From positions 62,001 to 126,000 of the forward strand of contig JAIXKJ010000001.1 in NCBI GenBank assembly GCA_026928255.1: a stretch of 64,000 bases of DNA. The letters run 5' to 3'. A program made the position numbers and the translations under genes. The notes beneath the pieces were generated by a model. The model was given only the letters and a program-made list of their open reading frames with translations, was not told the origin of the DNA and searched no databases. Each line of letters begins with the position of its first letter. Positions within the stretch are counted from its first letter, which is position 1. The DNA is from Anaerolineales bacterium (GTDB taxonomy: Bacteria; Chloroflexota; Anaerolineae; Anaerolineales; Villigracilaceae). Of the stretch, positions 42,915-52,645 are shown in pieces.

Positions 42915-44641
42915 TTGACTTCTTAAGACGCCATCGTCGTCGCTTGATGTTGTCGCTCGCGCTTCTAGCGCTGACGCTTCCTTCGCGGCTGATTAATATA
43001 GACCGCGCCGTCAACATTGACGAGCCGTGGTGGGTTATTTCCAGCGCTAATTTTTACTACGCGGTTACGCATCGAGATTTTGCAGACACCTACTTTGAAT
43101 ATCACCCGGGCGTAACCAATATGTGGATCATCGCCAGCGCCATGCACGTTTACTTCCCGCAGTATCGCGGGTTTGGACAAGGCTTCTTCGATCAACGCAA
43201 ACCGGATTTTGAAAACTTCCTGCGCGAACACGACAAAGACGTTCTGACTCTCGTCCGCATTGCGCGTTATATCCAAGCGGGCGTTTTAACCGTCTTGACT
43301 TTATTCGCGTTTTTCTTGCTTGCCTTGCTCGTCGGCGAAAACGCCGCATTCCTTGCCAGCGCGCTCGCCGCCGTCTCGCCGTTTTTCGTCGGGCATTCGC
43401 ATTTGCTCAACATGGAAAGCATGGGCGCGATGTTTGTGCTTATCTCGCTGTTGAGCATGGCGCTTTATTTATCAAAATCCCGAAAGTGGATTTTCCTTTT
43501 CTTTTCAGGCGCAATGTTCGGCTTGGCGCAGTTGACCAAGTCCACGTCCATTGCGCTGCTCGGCGTAATCGGGGCGATGCTGTTGGTCGAAATATTCAAA
43601 CGCGACGAAAAACCGTTTTGGATAAAATTCAGCGGCGCGGCGCGGACCTTCATCCTTTGGTTTGCTTCGGCGGCGCTGACTTACTTCATCCTTTGGCCCG
43701 GCATGTGGGTTGCTCCCGCGCGAATGTTGAGCGAGGTCTACGGCAATGCGTTTGGCTACGCCTTTCAAGGGTCGCGCCTCGACGTAATCGGCGAATTAGA
43801 CGTCGCAAAATTCAGCCTAAATAATCGTCTGGACGGAATTTTGCTCTACCTGCGTTATTGGGCGTCGGGGACGACTTTCGTAACTTGGCTGGGGCTAATC
43901 TGCGCCGCCGCTTTTCTTTTCTCAAAAAATAAAAATGAAACGTCGGCGCGGACGAAAGCGCTCATCGGATATTTGGCACTTCTCGGCGTTTTATTTATTC
44001 TGATGTTTGGCTTGGCGCGGGGGCGCAATCACGCGCATTACATTATGAACGCCTTCGTCGCTTTTGACGTTATCGCCGGCGTCGGGTGGGGGAGCGCGTT
44101 GTCGCGGGCGCTTTCGCGCTTCCAGCGAAAATCCAGCGCGGCGTTGACGTTGGCGGCGTTGATTGCGATTCCCGTAATCCAAATGACGCTAGCGCTTCCT
44201 TATGCGCCTTATTACTTCACCTATAAAAATCCCTTTGCAAAAGAAGCGGCGACTTACGGCTACGGCGAAGGCTACGCCGAAGCGGCGGATTATTTAGCGC
44301 AAAAGCCCAACGGAAAAAATTTGACCGCTTATGTTTACAACGGCATGGGGACGTTTTCCTATTTCTTCTCCGGCAAAACCGTTGTGCTAAAACGCGCTCA
44401 CGTTCTTTACGGCGATTTTATAACCATCGTCAATGAAACCAAAAGAGCGGATTATTTAGTGTTGTATCCCATCGTCCGCGAGAAGCAACCAGAGACGGAA
44501 AAACTGTTCGGCGAGTTGGAAGGCGTCGTCGAACCCGAAAAGACGATTTACATTAATGGTTTAGAATATATCCAAATTTATAAAACTTCCGAGATTCCCG
44601 AATCCGTTTATGAGCGTTGGCTGGAAAAACAGGAAGAATAG
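42911..44641 (+). CDS. GT39/PMT-like membrane glycosyltransferase, copy 2
   Basis: A 576-residue paralogue of the preceding gene, joined to it by a 4-bp ATGA overlap. The same landmarks recur: VDEPWWVISSANFYYAV, MHVYFPQYRGFGQGFFD, AQLTKSTSIALLGV, WPGMWVAPARMLSEVYG, RGRNHAHYIMN and a C-terminal domain ending NGLEYIQIYK. Both copies keep the acidic DEP loop thought to be catalytic in GT39-like enzymes. Divergence between the two is substantial, so duplication is not recent and they may act as a heteromer, as PMT proteins do in fungi, or on different acceptors. Confidence 0.85.
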   Translation: MIDFLRRHRRRLMLSLALLALTLPSRLINIDRAVNIDEPWWVISSANFYYAVTHRDFADTYFEYHPGVTNMWIIASAMHVYFPQYRGFGQGFFDQRKPDFENFLREHDKDVLTLVRIARYIQAGVLTVLTLFAFFLLALLVGENAAFLASALAAVSPFFVGHSHLLNMESMGAMFVLISLLSMALYLSKSRKWIFLFFSGAMFGLAQLTKSTSIALLGVIGAMLLVEIFKRDEKPFWIKFSGAARTFILWFASAALTYFILWPGMWVAPARMLSEVYGNAFGYAFQGSRLDVIGELDVAKFSLNNRLDGILLYLRYWASGTTFVTWLGLICAAAFLFSKNKNETSARTKALIGYLALLGVLFILMFGLARGRNHAHYIMNAFVAFDVIAGVGWGSALSRALSRFQRKSSAALTLAALIAIPVIQMTLALPYAPYYFTYKNPFAKEAATYGYGEGYAEAADYLAQKPNGKNLTAYVYNGMGTFSYFFSGKTVVLKRAHVLYGDFITIVNETKRADYLVLYPIVREKQPETEKLFGELEGVVEPEKTIYINGLEYIQIYKTSEIPESVYERWLEKQEE

Positions 44642-44719
44642 CGGACGCGGCTTAACGTCTTTGTTATGGAAGTACCATGCCGATTAGATGAAATTGTGGA
44701 GTAAAATTCGAGTTATTCC

Positions 44720-47700
44720 ATGAATATTAATTTCCCCAAAAACCGCCTCTTAAAAACGCCGCTAGATCGTATTTTGACGGGAATCGTAACCCTGTATCAG
44801 ATTGCGGCGGCGGTGATTATCGTCTGGGCGTTTATCTCCGCCGTTCAGTGGATTCGTTCGCCGTTCTTAGGCGCGTTTTACGAAAACACGATGATCTTCA
44901 CCAACACGGGCGCGGGGAATCGCGTTGGCGCGTGGGAGTTGAATCAAAGCGTAACGGGCGCGCGCAACCAACTGATTGCCGTCAACGGCGAAGCGGTAAC
45001 GAGCAGCCGCGAAGTTCAAAAAATCCTTTCAAATTTTAAGCCTGGCGACGACGTTAATCTTTCCATCCTCAATGTGGAAAGCGGAAAAACGCGCGAGTTG
45101 ACGACGGAATTAAAACAATTCCCCGCCGACAGCGTGAACGTCTATTTTGCCGTGCCAATGACGATTAGCGTCCTTTTCCTCATCCTCAGTTTGTGGACGT
45201 TTGGCTTGCGCCGCGAAGAACCCGCCGGGCGCGCCTTTACCCTGTTCGCTTCGTCGTTTGGCATTGTAACGGGGACGTTTTTTAACCTCGTTACCAGCCA
45301 TGAATTTACAATCATTTGGACGTTCAGCGTCGCTATCGCTGGCGGAGCGAGCATTGCGCTGGCGTTGTCGTTCCCGTCCGCGCCGCGCATTGTGGAAGAG
45401 CGACCCTATCTGCGCTGGGGCGGTTTTGTCGTCGGCTTGATTATGGCGCTGGTTTCGTTGCCGTCGCTGTTCAACGTCAAAAGCCCTTTAGATTATATTG
45501 TCCATTGGCAAAATATTTATTCGTTCGACGCGCTCTGCATTCTCTTTTTGTTGATCGCCAACCTGTATTATTCGTTTTACGCGAAATCGCCCGTTGTAAA
45601 ATTTCAAGCGCGCAGCACATTAATCGGCGCAATTATCGGTTTAGTTCCCATATCCGTTTATTTGGGCATGGGCATTGTGCTGGATTTGTCCTTCTCGCCC
45701 TGGCTTTTTCTGCCCGTCGTTATCTTCCCCGCCGTGATGGGGTACAACATCATGCGCTTCCGCTTCTTGCGTTTAGACGACCTCGTGCGGCGCGGCGTGA
45801 TGTATGCCCTTTTGGCGGCTCTGGCGACGTTGGGCTACTCTTTAATTGCCGCCAGCGTCGGCTTCTTCTTTGGCGACGCTCTGCCGCAAGGATACGTCGC
45901 GGGCTTCTTCCTTTTTATTTTTGCCCTCGCGCTCGAACCGATTCGCTCGCGCTTGCAACATTTGACGGATCGCCTTTTCTTTCGCGGCTCGCGGGTGGCG
46001 ACGGAACAACTAGAAGATTTTTCGCATAAATTAACGACGGCGCACAACCTCGACTCAATTAGCGCGTTGGTGCGTCGTCAAGTTTCTTCCGCGCTGTCGC
46101 CGGAACAAATATACATTTTCACCTTTGACGCGACGAACGATTGTTACGTCGCCGCGCCCGAAGGCGACCGCAAAGCCGCGACGGACATCCGCTTCACGGC
46201 GACGAGTCCGCTGGCGACATATTTCAAACGCGAACATCTGCCGCTTTATTTGGATAATCTAAACGACCTGCCCGACGAACTTCGAGCGGAACAAGCGCGG
46301 CTGACTCTGTTGGGCGCGCATTTGTTGATTGCCTTCCCTGGCAAAGACTCGCCAAACGGATGGCTGGCGCTCGGCGCGCGGCTGACAAATCAAGCCTACT
46401 CGCCGAACGATTTGCGCTTCCTTGAAAATATCTGCGATCAAGCCTCTGTGGCGATTGACCGAATGCAGACCATCGCCAACATGGAACGCCGCATCCAAGA
46501 GATGAACGCGCTGACTCGCGTCTCGCAAGGCGTGAACGTAACCTTAATCTTCGACGACGTTTTGGAATTAATCAACACGCAGACCGCGCAAATTATCCCC
46601 ACTTCGCATTTTCACATTACGCTTTATAACAAAGACGGCGGTTATTACTACTATGGTTTTTGCGTCGAAAAGGGCGACCGCATCCGAACGCGAGAGAATC
46701 AACCGTTCGCTTATAACGTCGGACTTTCTCCCGAAGTGATTCGCAGAGGACGTCCCATCATTACTCAAGATTACATCCGCGAATGTCAAGCGCGAAACAG
46801 CACGCCCACAGTGGACAACATCTTTGCGTGGATCGGCGTGCCGTTAAACGCGGGTTCGGAAACCATCGGCGCGTTAAGCGTCGGCAGCGACGACAGCTCG
46901 ATCATCTACACTCGTCCGCAAGCGGAATTATTGCAAGCCATTGCCGACCAAACCGCAGGTGCGATCGTCAAATCTCAGCTGCTTAAAGAGACGCAAGAAC
47001 GCGCCCGTCAACTGACGACGCTTAATGAAATTACGCGCCAACTGACCTCGACGCTGGACTTAGACTTGCTGTTGCAGAATATCTTGCGAAACGCCGTCGG
47101 CATTTTGAACTGCGAAGCGGGCAGCCTCTTCCTCGTGGACGAGCAAACGGACGAATTAGTCTTCCGCGTTGTGGACGGACCGGTAGCGGGAGATTTAGTC
47201 GGCAAGCGGTTGCCGCCTGGCAAAGGCATCGTCGGCAAAGCCGTTGAAACCAAAGAATCCGCCGTTGATAATTTTGCCTATCAAAATCAAGCCAACGATG
47301 TGGACGCGCAAACAGGCTTCGTTACCCGCGCCTTGCTCGCCGTTCCGCTGCAAGTGAAAGAAAAAGTAATCGGCGTCGTTGAAGTCATCAACCGCCGCGA
47401 CGGTTTGCCTTTCGTGCAAAGCGACGAGACCTTGCTCACCGCTTTCGCCGGGCAAGCGGCGGTCGCCATTGAAAACGCGCGTTTATACACGCTCACCGAT
47501 CAACAACTCGCCAACCGAGTTGAAGAACTTTCGGTCATGCAACGCATTGACCGCGAACTCAACGCTAGCCTTGAAATTGATCGCGCCATGCGTATCACGC
47601 TCGATTGGGCGTTGCGTCAATCTGCGGCGAAAGCCGGGTTAATTGGCACGCTTGAAGAAAAGAATTTGCGCGTGATGGCTCAGCAAGGCTTAAGCGAACA

Positions 47701-48709
47701 AACTGAAGAATTGTCCGATCAATTGATGAAAATTGAATTGCCGTCCATGCTCGCCGCCATCGAAAGCGGAAAGCCGCAAAGTGTGGACGCCGATTCCGAC
47801 GCTCAATCGCTCACGCCGTCGCGCTCGCAAATCGTCATCCCGATTCGGCGCGAAACGACAGTCATCGGCTTGCTTTATTTGGAACGCTCCGATAATTCAG
47901 AATCCGACATTGAATTCCTCACGCGCCTTACCGACCACGCCGCGATTGCGATTTCAAACGCGCAGCTCTTCGACGAAGTGCAACGCGCCAACGTCGCCAA
48001 AAGCGACTTCGTTTCGTTTGTGGCGCATGAGTTGAAAAATCCGATGACCTCCATCAAAGGCTACACAGACTTATTGGCGAGCGGCGCGGTGGGCGGCGTC
48101 AGCGATATGCAGATGAACTTCCTCAACACAATTAAATCGAACGTCGAGCGCATGTCCACGCTGGTATCCGACTTAAACGACAACTCCAAAATCGAAGCGG
48201 GACGTCTGCGGATGGAATTCAAAGCCGCGCGCGCAGACGACCTTGTGGACGAAGCGATTCGCACGTTTACCAAACAACTGGAAGAGAAGAAACAAATTCT
48301 CGAAGTCAAAGTTTCGCCCAATTTGCCGCCCATGTGGGCAGACCGCATCCGCGTCGTGCAGGTGCTGGTTAACTTGGTCAGCAACGCTTTCAAATACACG
48401 CCCGAAGGCGGCTTAATCGAAGTCTGCGCGGAAGAAAGCGACAACCAATGGGACGCCGAAGGCGCGCCGCGAGTCATTCACCTTTGGGTCAAAGACAGCG
48501 GCATCGGCTTGACGGAAGAAGATCAAAAGAAAATCTTCCAAAAATTCTTCCGTTCGGAAGACTCAAAAGCGCGCGAAGCGCCCGGCACCGGGCTGGGCTT
48601 AAACATTACAAAGAGCCTCGTCGAAATGCAAGGCGGGCGCATCTGGTTTGAAAGCGTATTCCGACACGGGACGACTTTCCATTTCACAATTCCAGTGGCG
48701 GAGGAATAA
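44720..48709 (+). CDS. Large sensor histidine kinase: PDZ-like extracytoplasmic domain, 7TM-like region, multiple GAF domains
   Basis: A 1329-residue sensor kinase. A first membrane helix at about 21-41 is followed by a segment of about 70 residues (66-135: NQLIAVNGEAVTSSREVQKI then FKPGDDVNLSIL) that reads as a PDZ domain outside the membrane. A hydrophobic region from about 142 to 400 holds seven or more helices. Four GAF-like domains follow between about 420 and 1070. HisKA has His1103 in SFVAHELKNPMTSIKGYTDL, and HATPase_c ends with GTGLGLNITKSLVEMQGG. TAAAAT lies 12 nt before the ATG. The FIST gene begins 3 bp after the stop. PDZ domains bind peptide C termini, so sensing of proteolysis products or an exported protein is possible. 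Confidence 0.88.
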   Translation: MNINFPKNRLLKTPLDRILTGIVTLYQIAAAVIIVWAFISAVQWIRSPFLGAFYENTMIFTNTGAGNRVGAWELNQSVTGARNQLIAVNGEAVTSSREVQKILSNFKPGDDVNLSILNVESGKTRELTTELKQFPADSVNVYFAVPMTISVLFLILSLWTFGLRREEPAGRAFTLFASSFGIVTGTFFNLVTSHEFTIIWTFSVAIAGGASIALALSFPSAPRIVEERPYLRWGGFVVGLIMALVSLPSLFNVKSPLDYIVHWQNIYSFDALCILFLLIANLYYSFYAKSPVVKFQARSTLIGAIIGLVPISVYLGMGIVLDLSFSPWLFLPVVIFPAVMGYNIMRFRFLRLDDLVRRGVMYALLAALATLGYSLIAASVGFFFGDALPQGYVAGFFLFIFALALEPIRSRLQHLTDRLFFRGSRVATEQLEDFSHKLTTAHNLDSISALVRRQVSSALSPEQIYIFTFDATNDCYVAAPEGDRKAATDIRFTATSPLATYFKREHLPLYLDNLNDLPDELRAEQARLTLLGAHLLIAFPGKDSPNGWLALGARLTNQAYSPNDLRFLENICDQASVAIDRMQTIANMERRIQEMNALTRVSQGVNVTLIFDDVLELINTQTAQIIPTSHFHITLYNKDGGYYYYGFCVEKGDRIRTRENQPFAYNVGLSPEVIRRGRPIITQDYIRECQARNSTPTVDNIFAWIGVPLNAGSETIGALSVGSDDSSIIYTRPQAELLQAIADQTAGAIVKSQLLKETQERARQLTTLNEITRQLTSTLDLDLLLQNILRNAVGILNCEAGSLFLVDEQTDELVFRVVDGPVAGDLVGKRLPPGKGIVGKAVETKESAVDNFAYQNQANDVDAQTGFVTRALLAVPLQVKEKVIGVVEVINRRDGLPFVQSDETLLTAFAGQAAVAIENARLYTLTDQQLANRVEELSVMQRIDRELNASLEIDRAMRITLDWALRQSAAKAGLIGTLEEKNLRVMAQQGLSEQTEELSDQLMKIELPSMLAAIESGKPQSVDADSDAQSLTPSRSQIVIPIRRETTVIGLLYLERSDNSESDIEFLTRLTDHAAIAISNAQLFDEVQRANVAKSDFVSFVAHELKNPMTSIKGYTDLLASGAVGGVSDMQMNFLNTIKSNVERMSTLVSDLNDNSKIEAGRLRMEFKAARADDLVDEAIRTFTKQLEEKKQILEVKVSPNLPPMWADRIRVVQVLVNLVSNAFKYTPEGGLIEVCAEESDNQWDAEGAPRVIHLWVKDSGIGLTEEDQKKIFQKFFRSEDSKAREAPGTGLGLNITKSLVEMQGGRIWFESVFRHGTTFHFTIPVAEE

Positions 48710-48712
48710 ACG

Positions 48713-49873
48713 ATGGCGATAATTTCCGCAGTAGGAAGCGCTCAAGAGTTAGACGGACGCGAAGCGGGATTGCAAGCGGCGCATCAAGCGCTAAATCGCT
48801 TTCGGGCGAACACGCCCGCGCTGGCGTTTGTCATTTCCTCGCATCAATATCAAGCGCGAGAAGTGTTAAACGGCGTTTCTAGTTTGCTGGGCGACACGCC
48901 GCTCGTCGGGTTTAGTTCTCCCGCCGGGCTGACGAGCGAAGGCTTGCACCCGCATTCGGTCGTGGTCGCCATCTTGGGCGGCGACGTGCAAGCCGACACG
49001 CTTTGGCTGCCCATGTACGCGCAATCCGCGCGAGAAGCCGCCGCGAAATTCGCGCAACACGCTTCGGCGCGAGTCGAACGCCAAACCGTCTTTTTCTTCG
49101 CCGATGGCTTCAACGGCGACGCGGAACAATTCTGCGAAGCCCTTCCGCAAGACAAACAAATTATCGGCGCGCTCGCCAGCGGCGATTTGAACACGGGAAA
49201 TTCCTATCAACTCGTCAGCGCGCAAACGGGAACTGGCGGCTTAGCCGCCGCTTTCTTGCGCGGAAAAACGCTTCAAGTCGGCGTCGGCGCGGATTATGGC
49301 TGGGACCCTGTCGGCGCTCAGTTTCGCATCACGCGCTCGCGCGGCTTTTGGCTTCGCACGTTAGACGGACATCCCGCGTCGGAAGTGTACGCGGGCTTGT
49401 TTGGTCAGCCCGCTCGCAACTGGGCGTTTCCGCCGCTGAGCCATTTGGCGCGCTTATATCCGCTGGGCGTGATGGACGAAAAAAGCGAGATGACCATCCG
49501 CGCCCCAATTCGCGTAGAAGCCGACGGCAGTTTTCGCATGAACGCCCCTGTGCGCGACGGGGCGGACGCATTCCTCCTGGTGGGCAGCGGCGCTTCGTGC
49601 ATCAACGCCGCAAAATCCGCCGCGCAACAAGCGCTCCTTCAATTAGGGAACGCCGTTCCGCGCTTTGCGCTCGTCCTCGCGGACATCTCTTGGCAAATGC
49701 TTCTCAAAGCGCAGCCTGGCGCCGAAATTTCCGCCGTGCAAGAAATACTCGGCGCGAACGTTCCCATCGCCGGGGGATACACGCTGGGGCAAGCGGTTTC
49801 CAAAACGACAGAAAGCAAGCCGAAATTCCTCAATCAGAATATTGTCGTGGCGGTCTTCGGCGAATCGAAGTAA
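48713..49873 (+). CDS. FIST-domain (FIST_N/FIST_C) sensory protein
   Basis: A 386-residue cytosolic protein with the FIST_N and FIST_C pair. Typical segments are HPHSVVVAILGG, FFFADGFNGDAEQF, IIGALASGDL, FLRGKTLQVGVGADYGW, LDGHPASEVYAGLFGQP, HLARLYPLGVMDEK, LLVGSGASCINAA and NVPIAGGYTLGQAV. FIST domains are predicted to bind small ligands, probably amino acids, and often sit beside or within signalling proteins. The 3-bp spacing to the sensor kinase indicates translational coupling, so FIST probably supplies ligand information to, or receives output from, that kinase. No output domain is present. Confidence 0.9.
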   Translation: MAIISAVGSAQELDGREAGLQAAHQALNRFRANTPALAFVISSHQYQAREVLNGVSSLLGDTPLVGFSSPAGLTSEGLHPHSVVVAILGGDVQADTLWLPMYAQSAREAAAKFAQHASARVERQTVFFFADGFNGDAEQFCEALPQDKQIIGALASGDLNTGNSYQLVSAQTGTGGLAAAFLRGKTLQVGVGADYGWDPVGAQFRITRSRGFWLRTLDGHPASEVYAGLFGQPARNWAFPPLSHLARLYPLGVMDEKSEMTIRAPIRVEADGSFRMNAPVRDGADAFLLVGSGASCINAAKSAAQQALLQLGNAVPRFALVLADISWQMLLKAQPGAEISAVQEILGANVPIAGGYTLGQAVSKTTESKPKFLNQNIVVAVFGESK

Positions 49874-49906
49874 TCGCCAGAAAATTCGCGTAGTCATTGC
49901 TAGCAA

Positions 49907-49946
49907 AAACGACTTTCCTTACAAGACGGTAAAGTCGTTTCGCTTT
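49907..49946 (+). terminator. Probable terminator between FIST and NACHT genes
   Basis: AAACGACTTT (49907-49916) and AAAGTCGTTT (49931-49940) form a perfect 10-bp stem with a 14-nt loop. The following CGCTTT is only weakly T-rich, so termination may be partial. Confidence 0.55.
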
Positions 49947-49955
49947 GGTATCATA

Positions 49956-49976
49956 TATACTGAAAGCGCATTGAGG
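49956..49976 (+). promoter_or_regulatory. Candidate -10 and SD for the NACHT cassette
   Basis: TATACT at 49956-49961 follows a TGGTATCATA stretch that could act as an alternative or extended -10. No good -35 is seen. GAGG at 49973-49976 lies 5 nt before the ATG at 49982. The cassette therefore seems to have its own promoter after a terminator-like hairpin. Confidence 0.45.
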
Positions 49977-49981
49977 CAAAT

Positions 49982-52642
49982 ATGACAGACGAAAAAAACA
50001 CGTCCAAAGACGACAAAGATAAGCCTAAACAGACGCATCCCAAAAGACGAAAGACGGATTGGCAAATTCAAGCCGACGACGGGGGAATGGCGATTGGCGG
50101 CAGCGTTACCGACAGCGCCATCATTCACGGACAAACCATCGTTTTGGCAGACCGCTTCTGGCGCAACCTCAAACCCGCCTTGCCGCCAGAAGAGATCAAA
50201 GAAGCCACCGCCGCGTATCTTTCTTATCTCACCGACCGCCATTATTATCTTAACTTAAAAGGCATGGGGATTTCGGATCGGATTCCGCTAAAACTAAAAC
50301 TGCTCGATTTATACGTCCCGCTCAAAGCCCGCATGGAATTGCCCGAAGGCGAAACCTGGCGACGCAACCTTTACCTTGCCGGGCGCGATGTGGAAAAATA
50401 CGAAGACGCGCCGCACTTCGGCGATTCTGTCCCGTTGTTGGACGTGCTGAAAAAATATTCAGGCGTGATTGTGCTGGGCGACCCTGGCGCGGGAAAGACG
50501 ACTTTCGTCAAATATCTTGCCATGCGCTTGGCGCGCGGCGAAGGCGCGGAACTTGGTTTGGACGATTACCTGCCAATTTTGCTTCCGCTGGCGGCGTTTG
50601 CCAAAACCTTGCAAAACAACGAAACCCGCTTGGACGATTTCATCGCCGAATATTTTTCCGACATTGGGATTGACTTGCCCGTCGGCGAAATGCTCAAAGA
50701 AGCGCTAAAAGCCGGGCGCGCGCTCATCCTCCTGGACGGATTGGACGAAGTCCGCGATTACAATTTGCGAAACACCGTCGTCGAGCGCGTTGTGGATTTT
50801 TACACCTTTCACCGCCGACAGGGAAATAAATTTGTGCTGACCAGCCGCGTGGTCGGCTATCGCGCCGTTCGCCCCTCCGCCGAAGATTTGACGGAATGCA
50901 CCATCATTGATTTTCAAGAAAGCGAAATCGAAGACTTTGTCCAAAAGTGGACTCGCGCCCTTGAAAAACAAGCGCAGGGAAATACCAAAGTCGCGCAGGA
51001 CGACGCGGAAACAGACCGCCGCGAACTGCTGGACGCGATTCAACACAACGAAGGCGTGCGCCAACTTGCGTCCACGCCGCTTTTGCTGACGATTTTGGCG
51101 CTGATGAAACGTCAAGGCGTTACGCTTCCCGAACGCCGTGTGCAGTTATACGATCAATATGTGGCGACGCTGCTCACAACTTGGAATCGCGCCCGCAGCC
51201 TGAGCGGACGCGCCCCCGGCCGCGACATTGACGAAATCCACACCGTGCGCGTCCTCGCCCCGCTGGCGCTGTGGATGCACGAAGTCAGTCCGGGCGTCGG
51301 CTTGGTGGGGCGCGAAGATTTGCGCCGCAAATTGGAAGAGTTGTTTCACGAGCGCGGCGACGCATCCCCAATGCAGGCGGCGCGTCAATTCCTGTTAGAC
51401 GTGCGCGAACATGCCGCGCTTCTGCTGGAACGCGGACCCGGCGAATACGGCTTCATTCACCTGACGTTTGAGGAATATCTCGCCGCCGTCGCGCTGGCGC
51501 TGATGGGGCAGGGCAACTCGAAGCCGATTATCGAAGCGCTCTCGCAACACGTCGGCGAACAGGCTTGGCGCGAGGTAACGCTTTTGACGATTGGCTATTT
51601 GGGCATTCGTCAACAATTGCCGAAGATTGCGGGCGAAGTTGTCGAAGCGCTGGTAGATTTGAAGCCCGGACCTTTGGGCGAAGCGGTCGTCTTGGCGGGC
51701 GACGCGGTGTTGGACACCTATCCAAACGGCGTGCCGCCGCAAAGCCGCGAACGGATTGTCGAAGCGCTGATTCAAACAATGCAAGATAAAGACGTTCGCC
51801 CCGAATTGCGCCGCCGCGCTGGATTGTTGCTTGGGCGTTTGAATTGGCGTCCGAACGACTTAGATCGCTTCGTGGAAACTTCCGCAGGCGATTTCCAATT
51901 TGGCGTGCGAAAAGACCTCAAAAACATCGCGCAGAATTTCTTCGTCGCCAAATATCCCGTAACCAACATTCAATATGCGCGTTTCGTAAAGGACAACGGC
52001 TACCTAAACCGCGAACATTGGAGCGACTTGGGTTGGGAATGGCGTTCTGGAAAATTAGACCAACTCAAATTAGAATCCGTCGAACGCGATTGGCTGGAAC
52101 ATCGCCCGCTGGCGAAGCGCGGCGCGCCGTATTACTGGCACAACATCGAGTTGAGCAACCCCATCGCGCCAGTCGTCGGCGTGTGTTGGTTTGAAGCCGA
52201 AGCCTATTGCCGTTGGCTTTCTAAAAAGATTATTGCCGTGCCAGAAGGCTGCACCGTTCGTCTGTTAACCAGCGAAGAATGGGAACGCGCCGCGCGCGGC
52301 ATGAACGGAAACGAATACCCCTGGGGCGACGGATTCCAAAAATTTGCCGCCAACACCTGGGACAGCGACGCGGCAAGTTCGGGGCTAAGCGGGACGACCG
52401 CAGTGGCGACTTACCCGCAGGGCGTCAGCGCCGCCGACGTTTGGGACATGAGCGGAAACGCTTGGGAGTGGACTGGCTCGTGGTATGATGAAGACAAGAA
52501 ATATCGCATTGTGCGCGGCGGTTCGTGGATTGGCTACCAATGGTTTGCCCGCTCGTCCTTCGCCAACTGGTCTATTCCGCTGACCTTCAACGACGATTTG
52601 AGCTTTCGCGTGGCGATTGCTCCCAAAATAATAAAGGAGTGA
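49982..52642 (+). CDS. NACHT NTPase with C-terminal FGE-sulfatase-like domain (bacterial NLR-like)
   Basis: An 886-residue STAND-type NTPase. The first 30 residues are Lys/Asp-rich and are followed by the short motif GGMAIGGSVTDSAIIHG (34-50), shared with the product of the next gene. The NACHT domain has Walker A GDPGAGKTT (166-174), Walker B LILLDGLDEV (248-257), a TSRVVGYR sensor-like segment and an STPLLLTILAL stretch. FIHLTFEEYLAA is the typical end of the NACHT helical part. A helical region of about 130 residues with HEAT-like character follows. Residues about 640-886 form an FGE/C-lectin-type fold (FFVAKYPVTNIQYARFV, LTSEEWERAARG, DMSGNAWEWTGSW, IVRGGSW). Bacterial NACHT proteins include anti-phage defence proteins. 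The FGE-like part would then be a sensor or ligand-binding domain. Confidence 0.9.
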   Translation: MTDEKNTSKDDKDKPKQTHPKRRKTDWQIQADDGGMAIGGSVTDSAIIHGQTIVLADRFWRNLKPALPPEEIKEATAAYLSYLTDRHYYLNLKGMGISDRIPLKLKLLDLYVPLKARMELPEGETWRRNLYLAGRDVEKYEDAPHFGDSVPLLDVLKKYSGVIVLGDPGAGKTTFVKYLAMRLARGEGAELGLDDYLPILLPLAAFAKTLQNNETRLDDFIAEYFSDIGIDLPVGEMLKEALKAGRALILLDGLDEVRDYNLRNTVVERVVDFYTFHRRQGNKFVLTSRVVGYRAVRPSAEDLTECTIIDFQESEIEDFVQKWTRALEKQAQGNTKVAQDDAETDRRELLDAIQHNEGVRQLASTPLLLTILALMKRQGVTLPERRVQLYDQYVATLLTTWNRARSLSGRAPGRDIDEIHTVRVLAPLALWMHEVSPGVGLVGREDLRRKLEELFHERGDASPMQAARQFLLDVREHAALLLERGPGEYGFIHLTFEEYLAAVALALMGQGNSKPIIEALSQHVGEQAWREVTLLTIGYLGIRQQLPKIAGEVVEALVDLKPGPLGEAVVLAGDAVLDTYPNGVPPQSRERIVEALIQTMQDKDVRPELRRRAGLLLGRLNWRPNDLDRFVETSAGDFQFGVRKDLKNIAQNFFVAKYPVTNIQYARFVKDNGYLNREHWSDLGWEWRSGKLDQLKLESVERDWLEHRPLAKRGAPYYWHNIELSNPIAPVVGVCWFEAEAYCRWLSKKIIAVPEGCTVRLLTSEEWERAARGMNGNEYPWGDGFQKFAANTWDSDAASSGLSGTTAVATYPQGVSAADVWDMSGNAWEWTGSWYDEDKKYRIVRGGSWIGYQWFARSSFANWSIPLTFNDDLSFRVAIAPKIIKE

Positions 52643-52645
52643 ACA

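Noticed and set aside
52510..52642. C-terminal IVRGGSW region of the NACHT-FGE protein as a diversity-generating retroelement target
   Set aside because: The region aligns in length with DGR variable regions of FGE-type proteins, but there is no reverse transcriptase and no template repeat in the window. Several differences from the usual pattern are not adenine-type changes.
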